Part shown: one piece after another, positions 30,404 through 35,295 of the stretch | How positions within the stretch are numbered: the stretch's first letter is position 1 | How the letters are laid out: every line of letters starts with the position of its first letter | Notes under the pieces: model-generated | Databases searched by the model: none | Seen by the model: only the letters and a program-made list of their open reading frames with translations | What the model was told of the DNA's origin: nothing | Assembly (NCBI GenBank): GCA_030433115.1 | Contig: JAUILH010000030.1 | Span: 1-35,295, forward strand | DNA length: 35,295 nucleotides | Source of the DNA: Bacteroidia bacterium | GTDB lineage: Bacteria; Bacteroidota; Bacteroidia; Flavobacteriales_D; JAUILH01 | Direction: 5' to 3' | Program-made: the position numbers and the translations under genes

Positions 30404-31255
30404 ATGATCCTTGAAGGTAAATCCAATACTTTTAAACTGGACAAACTTTTGTCTAAAGGCAAATATTCATGGACATATAGTGGTGAAAGCAATGAAGGTG
30501 ATCGTGTATTCGTAAAAAGATTTAATGCTACTAGCGGATCTGCCGCACTCTTTGGCTTTGTTCAGGAAGCACAATTGTCATTTGATCACCCGAATTTATT
30601 AGGTCCTTGCGAGTTGATTCGGAGAGAGAATGCACTTTTTCAAGTGAGGCCATTTTTACCCGGACAAACTTTGGAAGCCATTTTGTCAGACCGTCGTTTG
30701 AGGAAACAGCTGACCGCAAATCATGTCAAAACCCTATTCAAAGACATATTAAATGCTTGTGAAACATTGCATGCGCGTCATGTAATCCATCGGGATATCA
30801 AACCGGCTAATATCCTATTGAATGATCTGGAAGGTGAATTCAAAGCCACTTTGCTTGATTATGGCCAGGCTAAAATTAAGGGGAAAGCCGATCCCAGACC
30901 GTGTCCATTTACCATGATTTATTCGTCGCCGGAACAAGTACTTAAAATCGGTCCTTTGGTCGATGAGAACTCCGACCTATTCAGCCTGGGCATTGTTATG
31001 TCAGAAATTTTGTCAGGTAAACCGCCATATTCAAGCAATCACCCTATAGCTTTAATGAATCTGCAAATAGGAGGGGAGCTGCAAAATGTGCAATCTGTAC
31101 CCAAAGAATGGCGAGACATTATTTCGAAGATGTGCGTGAAACCGACTTTCAGAATGCCGCCCAATCAGTTGCCTCCAAAAGAACTCAAGCAAACATTGAA
31201 GGCAGCCAAAGCACAACGCTATCAAACAGTCAAGGAAATTTTCGAAATGATTTAA
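30404..31255 (+). CDS. Serine/threonine protein kinase (Hanks type), cytosolic
   Basis: A 283-aa protein that is almost entirely a kinase domain, with no membrane segment or sensor domain. Visible elements: glycine-loop region LLSKGKYSWTYSG (15-27, poorer in Gly than usual), catalytic Lys K38 (FVKRF), helix C Glu E55, catalytic loop HRDIKPAN (129-136), metal-binding DYG (152-154) in place of DFG, SPEQ (175-178) in place of APE, and D191 of subdomain IX (DLFSLGIVMSEILSGKPPY). All residues needed for catalysis are present, so it is probably active. The C-terminal 40 residues (KELKQTLKAAKAQRYQTVKE) are helical and basic. Substrate unknown. A GbsR/MarR-type regulator follows 47 bases later. Confidence 0.93.
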   Translation: MILEGKSNTFKLDKLLSKGKYSWTYSGESNEGDRVFVKRFNATSGSAALFGFVQEAQLSFDHPNLLGPCELIRRENALFQVRPFLPGQTLEAILSDRRLRKQLTANHVKTLFKDILNACETLHARHVIHRDIKPANILLNDLEGEFKATLLDYGQAKIKGKADPRPCPFTMIYSSPEQVLKIGPLVDENSDLFSLGIVMSEILSGKPPYSSNHPIALMNLQIGGELQNVQSVPKEWRDIISKMCVKPTFRMPPNQLPPKELKQTLKAAKAQRYQTVKEIFEMI

Positions 31256-31268
31256 TTTTCAGAAATAT

Positions 31269-31298
31269 TTGAAAATACAAAAACTTTCACTATGTTTG
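31269..31298 (+). promoter_or_regulatory. Bacteroidota-type promoter directly before the GbsR-like gene
   Basis: TTG at 31269-31271 (within TTTG), 19 bases, TATGTTTG at 31291-31298, an exact match to TAnnTTTG. Transcription would begin within a few bases of the GTG at 31303, giving a leaderless or nearly leaderless mRNA. Confidence 0.55.
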
Positions 31299-31302
31299 TT
31301 TC

Positions 31303-31806
31303 GTGGAACTAGAAAAAGCACAAGAGAAATTTATTAATGCCTGGGGCGGACTAGGCAGCAGTTGGGGGATCAACAAGACCATGGCGCAAATTCATGCTTT
31401 GATGCTTATCAGTGCGAAACCTTTGTCTACTGACGAAATTATGAGTCGATTGCAAATATCTCGTGGGAACGCCAATATGAATGTGCGTGCCCTTATTGAT
31501 TGGGGGTTGATAGAGAAAATTAGCATTACTGGTGAGCGCAAAGAGTTTTTTGAGGCAGAAAAGGATATTTGGGAGGTAGCGAGAAGAGTGGCGAGAGAAC
31601 GAAGAAAGCGGGAAATTGAACCAGTAAGACGCTTGCTAGAAGATCTTCAAAATGTGGAAGGTGGAGATGAAGATGAATTAAATACTTTTAAGGAAGTAAC
31701 CAAAGATATCGACCAGTTTGTGGAGAAGGGAGACAATATGCTTGACAAGTTTGTGCGATCTGATGAACACTGGTTTTACAAGACTTTGGTCAAAATGATG
31801 AGGTAA
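31303..31806 (+). CDS. GbsR/MarR-family transcriptional regulator
   Basis: A 167-aa DNA-binding protein starting at GTG. The family-typical N-terminus (EKFINAWGGLGSSWGINKT) is needed, which supports this start over the Met at residue 27. A winged helix-turn-helix follows: MAQIHALMLISAKPLSTDEI, MSRLQISRGNANMNVRALID, WGLIEKISITGERKEFFEAE (27-86). The C-terminal half is a long charged helix (EVARRVARERRKREIEPVRR) likely used for dimerisation, ending in WFYKTLVKMMR. The family includes GbsR of Bacillus (choline/betaine control), but Bacteroidota members are diverse and the target is unknown. It may control the kinase or the membrane-protein genes that follow. Confidence 0.9.
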   Translation: MELEKAQEKFINAWGGLGSSWGINKTMAQIHALMLISAKPLSTDEIMSRLQISRGNANMNVRALIDWGLIEKISITGERKEFFEAEKDIWEVARRVARERRKREIEPVRRLLEDLQNVEGGDEDELNTFKEVTKDIDQFVEKGDNMLDKFVRSDEHWFYKTLVKMMR

Positions 31807-31844
31807 AAAAATTTACACATAAACTTTCAATTATTTCTGAAAAT

Positions 31845-32261
31845 ATGAAACATAAAGTAAGTATAGGAAGTCAGGTTTTGAGGATTTGGTTAAGGTCCGC
31901 ATTTATTGGGACATGTTTGCTCTTCATCATAACCTCTATTGGGCAGGGAACTATGGAAGGTTGTGGGCTTTTTTTAATGTTGTTTATTATGCTTTTTGCA
32001 ATATTTTACTCTATACCTGCGGCAATTGCTTTGTACATATTATTAATAATAATTGAATGTGTCAATCCAAATCAATTCAAGTATTTAATTATTGCGATCA
32101 TCTGCTTAGGCGCGAGTATGCTACCGTTTTATCTGGTAATGGGAACACCTGATTTTATAAAGGACTCAAACCTAACACTGATACTGCCATATCTGGTGGC
32201 AGTTCAATTAGTCCTTATGTCTGAAAGAAACAAAGGAGTTTTTAAAAAACAGAAATCATGA
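31845..32261 (+). CDS. Small integral membrane protein of unknown function
   Basis: A 138-aa protein with about four hydrophobic segments: 18-32 (SAFIGTCLLFIITSI), 41-70 (two closely spaced, FLMLFIMLFAIFYSIPAAIA and ALYILLIII), 79-99 (YLIIAIICLGASMLPFYLV), 108-122 (LTLILPYLVAVQLVL). Ends are basic (KGVFKKQKS). I do not recognise it. The stop overlaps the ATG of the epimerase gene as ATGA, so translation is coupled. Confidence 0.75.
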   Translation: MKHKVSIGSQVLRIWLRSAFIGTCLLFIITSIGQGTMEGCGLFLMLFIMLFAIFYSIPAAIALYILLIIIECVNPNQFKYLIIAIICLGASMLPFYLVMGTPDFIKDSNLTLILPYLVAVQLVLMSERNKGVFKKQKS

Positions 32262-33178
32262 AAAAAGTGATCATTTTCGGAGGTACTGGATTTCTAGGGA
32301 TGGGATTGGCTGCCGAATTAAAGAATCAAGGCTACGAGCCAGTTCTTGTGTCCCGAAATAAGGCCTCAAAACCACATCAGTTTAAATGGTTTCAATGGAC
32401 AGGCAGGAACCTGGGAACTTGGCAAATTGAATTGGAAGGTGCGCATGCCATCGTTAATTTGGCGGGTCGTTCCGTGAATTGCATCAAAACGCCAGATAAC
32501 TGTGACGAGATTTTGCGATCCAGAGTAGAGTCAACAACAATTATTGGTAAAGCCCTCAAAACAATTAAACAGGCTCCGCAGGTGTGGATTCAAATGTCTA
32601 CCGCGCATATTTATGGTGATCCGGAAGTGATGTGTACAGAAAAATCTGCCTATGGATATGGCTTGGCTCCCTTTGTTGGACAAAAATGGGAAGAAGCCTT
32701 TGCCTGGGCTTTGCCGGCAAACATGCGCGGGTTGAGATTGAGGACAAGTTTCGTTATTGGCAGAGACGGTGGTGCACTGCCCATGCTTCAAAAACTGGTC
32801 AAATACCGACTGGGTGGTCGAATTGGAACGGGTCAACAAGGCATAAGCTGGGTTCATCAACACGATTTTAACCAATTGGTCATAGAAGCTATCAAGAAAC
32901 CTAAGTATGAAGGCGTATGCATTGTCAGTGCTCCGAATCCAGTATCGCAAAAAACATTCATGACCACTTTTAGGAAAGTTTTAGGCATTCGTATTGGACT
33001 ACCAGCTACCAAATGGATGGTGAATTTGGGTGCCAAATACATGTTTAAAACAGACCCCGAATTGGTCATATACGGTCGCTATGTAAAGTCCAGTACACTC
33101 AATGAATGGGGTTTTAAATTCAAATATCCTGAACTTAAAAATGCCCTAAGTCACCTCACTGCACAACACAATGGATAA
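32258..33178 (+). CDS. TIGR01777-type NAD-dependent epimerase (YfcH/SDR39U1 family)
   Basis: A 306-aa SDR-extended protein. The N-terminal Rossmann motif GGTGFLG (8-14) binds the dinucleotide. VNLAGRSVNC (about 67-76) is the family form of the strand-4 motif, and RSRVEST marks the NAD-binding helix. MSTAHIYGDP (about 113-122) holds the S..YG active-site strip, followed by the WEEAF segment. The C-terminal 50 residues (RIGLPATKWMVNLGAKYMFK, then DPELVIYGRYVKSSTLNEWG and FKFKYPEL) match the DUF1731 tail typical of this family. Substrate unknown. It overlaps the gene before (ATGA) and the gene after (8 bases), forming a tight unit with small membrane proteins. Confidence 0.92.
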   Translation: MKKVIIFGGTGFLGMGLAAELKNQGYEPVLVSRNKASKPHQFKWFQWTGRNLGTWQIELEGAHAIVNLAGRSVNCIKTPDNCDEILRSRVESTTIIGKALKTIKQAPQVWIQMSTAHIYGDPEVMCTEKSAYGYGLAPFVGQKWEEAFAWALPANMRGLRLRTSFVIGRDGGALPMLQKLVKYRLGGRIGTGQQGISWVHQHDFNQLVIEAIKKPKYEGVCIVSAPNPVSQKTFMTTFRKVLGIRIGLPATKWMVNLGAKYMFKTDPELVIYGRYVKSSTLNEWGFKFKYPELKNALSHLTAQHNG

Positions 33179-33527
33179 CTACACAGGACATATCATTTAT
33201 GTATTGATTTCAAGTTTCATTTGTGTCTATGTGGGAAAACAGTGTCATGTCTACGGCAGGCGATTCATTTGTCACATCATACACGGAGACGAGCACCTGG
33301 CAGATGCGATTAATAATCTGTTCTTGGTGGGATACTACCTTATCAACATAGGCTATATTGTGTTTGTCCTCCACGACTGGCAAGCACATCACAGTCTCGA
33401 CCAATCACTGGTGCAAAGTGCCCATTTTATATCAAGAATACTCATCATATTGTCTGCAATGCATTACCTCAATTTGCTGGGGATCATCATATACGGACGA
33501 ATTATTAAACAACACGCTAACCCATAA
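33171..33527 (+). CDS. Small membrane protein, paralogue-like partner of the next gene
   Basis: A 118-aa protein with hydrophobic segments at about 8-22 (IIYVLISSFICVYVG), 48-66 (LFLVGYYLINIGYIVFVLH) and 88-108 (RILIILSAMHYLNLLGIIIYG). The stretch DEHLADAINNLFLVGYYLINIG aligns position by position with REDIALSTNKLFEIGFYLINIG of the next gene, so the two are related. Overlaps the epimerase stop by 8 bases. Family and function not recognised. Confidence 0.78.
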   Translation: MDNYTGHIIYVLISSFICVYVGKQCHVYGRRFICHIIHGDEHLADAINNLFLVGYYLINIGYIVFVLHDWQAHHSLDQSLVQSAHFISRILIILSAMHYLNLLGIIIYGRIIKQHANP

Positions 33528-33538
33528 AATCTAATCAT

Positions 33539-33949
33539 ATGAACTCCAATTTAATTACCATCAGTTACTTTATTTATTTGCCATTGGCCCTGAGTTTAAC
33601 CTATTTCGTTGCCAGAACACTTTTTAGGAATAGTAAAGTATTCATGCTCGACATCTTCAATGGGAGGGAAGACATTGCTTTATCGACTAACAAATTATTC
33701 GAAATTGGTTTTTACCTGATCAATATTGGTGTGGCCTTGTATTTGCTCAAGATTGGCGAGACCAGCTATTACGAATACAGCGGCTTAAAAACGGTAAGAA
33801 GTGTGGTTGAAGTATTAAGTGCCAAACTAGGTGGATTCTCAATTTACCTTGGCATCATGGTGTTTCTCAACTTGTTTCTGTTTTTTAGAGGGAAAAAGGT
33901 GAGCAAACAGAAACAACATCAACCTAAGATGTCTAAAATTACTTTGTAA
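33539..33949 (+). CDS. Small membrane protein, paralogue-like partner of the previous gene
   Basis: A 136-aa protein with hydrophobic segments at about 6-26 (ITISYFIYLPLALSLTYFVA), 52-70 (LFEIGFYLINIGVALYLLKI) and 100-116 (FSIYLGIMVFLNLFLFF), and a basic tail. The central part KLFEIGFYLINIG matches NLFLVGYYLINIG of the gene before, with the same loop of about 30 residues and a third hydrophobic segment. Begins 11 bases after the previous stop; likely the same transcript. A two-subunit membrane complex is a possible reading. Function unknown. Confidence 0.78.
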   Translation: MNSNLITISYFIYLPLALSLTYFVARTLFRNSKVFMLDIFNGREDIALSTNKLFEIGFYLINIGVALYLLKIGETSYYEYSGLKTVRSVVEVLSAKLGGFSIYLGIMVFLNLFLFFRGKKVSKQKQHQPKMSKITL

Positions 33950-33995
33950 GGTGACCTTCTGAGATTATCGGTATATACGCTAAATTAGTTGAACC

Positions 33996-34334
33996 ATGTG
34001 GTTAATAATCATATTTCCAATCCTTCAGTTTTTTGTGGGCATTTATCAGGTCTTGTCGACACTGGTATTATACACACGATATAGTCAACTATCTAAAAAA
34101 TATCAATCGCAACTCAATGCATACTCTATTGTTGCGAGTGTGTATTTGATTTCCTTGTATTGGCTGGATGAAGGCACCTTGAATCTGGAGGATATGGGAA
34201 TCTTCTATCTGTTTGTTCTGCCGTGGGGGTTTGCCATCTGGCGAATGATTTTTGGACGAGAAGCCTGGAGAGATTCAAGGACTCAAAAAACAGCAAGTGA
34301 CAGGGAAGATTTGTTGGATGTGCGCAAAGATTAA
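33996..34334 (+). CDS. Small membrane protein of unknown function
   Basis: A 112-aa protein with hydrophobic segments at 2-26 (WLIIIFPILQFFVGIYQVLS), 44-56 (SIVASVYLISLYW) and 68-86 (MGIFYLFVLPWGFAIWRMIF), followed by a charged tail (REAWRDSRTQKTASDREDLL). It comes 46 bases after the previous gene, in the same direction, and converges on the PH-like gene. Not recognised. Confidence 0.7.
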   Translation: MWLIIIFPILQFFVGIYQVLSTLVLYTRYSQLSKKYQSQLNAYSIVASVYLISLYWLDEGTLNLEDMGIFYLFVLPWGFAIWRMIFGREAWRDSRTQKTASDREDLLDVRKD

Positions 34335-34351
34335 TCTATCTGCTTGCATTG

Positions 34352-34756
34352 TTATTCGTGCAATTGAGAGTCGATATTCTCCTTGCGAATAAGTCTCATT
34401 AATTGAGCCCAGTCCTCTTTGTCTGTCATGCCCTTATTAATTCTAACCCGGGTCTTTTTGCCGTCTGCGGAGATGTAAATTTTATCATTGTCTACAATGA
34501 TGTCGCTGAATTCTTTGAACCGATAATACTTGTGAGCCGATCCAAACAAGGAATATACTGTAATGGTATTCCCTTTGATAGAGAAATACTTTTTTTGAAG
34601 GTAGGAGAAGCCCAAGAGCATACACATCAGTGCTGGAATGTAATTAAAGAAGCTCACTCTCACACGCATCACATAGGCCAATACAAAAATGCCTATGCAT
34701 ATGGTGCTAAGTACGATGAATAAATATGCCCAGGATTTTCTATAGCCTCCGATCAT
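34352..34756 (-). CDS. Membrane protein with a PH-like C-terminal domain
   Basis: A 134-aa protein with two N-terminal membrane segments, 9-28 (WAYLFIVLSTICIGIFVLAY) and 36-52 (FNYIPALMCMLLGFSYL). The remainder (YFSIKGNTITVYSLFG, YYRFKEFSDIIVDNDKIYIS, KKTRVRINKGMTDKEDWAQL) has the strand order of bacterial PH-like domains that follow such hairpin anchors, closing with a helix. The assignment rests on pattern only. It lies divergent to queG, with 98 bases between the starts, and convergent with the membrane-protein unit. Confidence 0.75.
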   Translation of the reverse strand: MIGGYRKSWAYLFIVLSTICIGIFVLAYVMRVRVSFFNYIPALMCMLLGFSYLQKKYFSIKGNTITVYSLFGSAHKYYRFKEFSDIIVDNDKIYISADGKKTRVRINKGMTDKEDWAQLMRLIRKENIDSQLHE

Positions 34757-34854
34757 GTCGGTTTCAATGTTGATTTACTATGCAACAAACATACGCATTC
34801 TGTAAAATGCTTACAAAGTGTTTGAGCGTCTATCGGGAAACAATCCTTAATTTA

Positions 34855-35295
34855 GTGGATGTGTATAGCAATGCCCAAAAAATAAAATTGGAGGCTCAGA
34901 GGCTGGGTTTTAGCCATTGTGGCATTGCTAAGGCCGAGTTTCTGGCAGAAGAGGCGCGTCATTTGGAGTCCTGGTTGAAAAAAGGCTATCACGGGGAGAT
35001 GCATTACATGGAGAATTATTTTGATATGAGAACCGACCCCAGACAGTTGATGGAAGGCGCTCAATCAGTGGTAAGTTTAATGTTGAATTATTACTCGCCT
35101 GATGCACAAGAAGATCCGGAAGCACCAAAGATTTCCAAGTACGCATATGGCAAAGACTACCATCATGTGATTAAAGCCAAACTGAGAGAGTTGATGCATT
35201 TTATTGAAGATTTAGGAGGAGAAGTTCAAGGAAGAGGTTTTGTTGACTCGGCTCCCGTTCTCGATAAAGCCTGGGCTAAAAAGGCTGGTCTGGGC
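34855..35295 (+). CDS. queG: Epoxyqueuosine reductase, partial (C-terminus outside window)
   Basis: The frame is open from an ATG at 34807 to the right edge. The family normally has about 15-20 residues before the GF motif, so I prefer the GTG at 34855 (or 34861) over the ATG. The product shows EAQRLGFSHCGIAKAEFLAE, LESWLKKGYHGEMHYME, RTDPRQLMEGAQSVVSLMLN, YAYGKDYHHVIKAKL and GFVDSAPVLDKAWAKKAGLG, all diagnostic of QueG. This cobalamin and Fe-S enzyme performs the last step of queuosine synthesis for tRNA wobble bases. The iron-sulfur motifs lie beyond the edge. No clear promoter seen between it and the PH-like gene. Confidence 0.93.
   Translation, partial: MDVYSNAQKIKLEAQRLGFSHCGIAKAEFLAEEARHLESWLKKGYHGEMHYMENYFDMRTDPRQLMEGAQSVVSLMLNYYSPDAQEDPEAPKISKYAYGKDYHHVIKAKLRELMHFIEDLGGEVQGRGFVDSAPVLDKAWAKKAGLG

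Noticed and set aside
32531..32950. Minus-strand frame of 139 codons
   Set aside because: Antisense to the epimerase gene, whose Rossmann and DUF1731 motifs are clear.
34807..34854. ATG start of queG at 34807
   Set aside because: It would add 16 residues ahead of the usual family start. GTG at 34855 fits better, although the ATG cannot be excluded.

Overview
The window reads as chromosomal DNA of a Bacteroidota bacterium, most likely a marine or gliding Cytophagales-type lineage. The support is indirect but consistent: type IX secretion C-terminal sorting domains, Bacteroidota-style giant RHS proteins, TAnnTTTG-type promoter boxes, no strong Shine-Dalgarno sites, and the general gene content. 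I cannot name a species.

Left two thirds (23316 down to 1, minus strand): one very long, tightly packed gene cluster. In transcription order it encodes an outer-membrane beta-barrel with an internal coiled coil (704 aa), a secreted Ig/FN3-like protein (362 aa), a membrane-anchored Skp/OmpH-type chaperone (180 aa), a lipoprotein (246 aa), a 1911-aa secreted protein whose N-terminus resembles SpvB/TcB, a 321-aa secreted protein ending in one YD/RHS unit, a 240-aa secreted protein that may have a LolA-like fold, and an RHS protein of at least 3800 aa that runs off the left edge in frame. Adjacent genes are 1-16 bases apart or overlap by 4-11 bases; three of the overlaps between the later genes, plus the lipoprotein/1911-aa junction, are ATGA. 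This looks like a self-contained export and assembly locus for a giant RHS shell, and it is the most interesting part of the window. The C-terminal tip that would carry any toxin lies outside.

Middle (23523-28222): a divergent two-gene unit of surface proteins (one with a T9SS type A sorting domain), then a 401-bp gap holding a CAT-anticodon tRNA, its terminator, an 18-bp duplication of the tRNA 3' end and a second hairpin. Next come a HAD phosphatase convergent with methylmalonyl-CoA epimerase, and a small T9SS-sorted secreted protein.

Right (28223-35295): a lipoprotein peptide-binding ABC component without permeases nearby, a 45-codon small ORF between two strong terminators, a Ser/Thr kinase with DYG in place of DFG, a GbsR/MarR-type regulator with a promoter that abuts its GTG start, a run of small membrane proteins around a TIGR01777-type epimerase, a PH-like membrane protein on the opposite strand, and the start of queG (epoxyqueuosine reductase), cut by the right edge.
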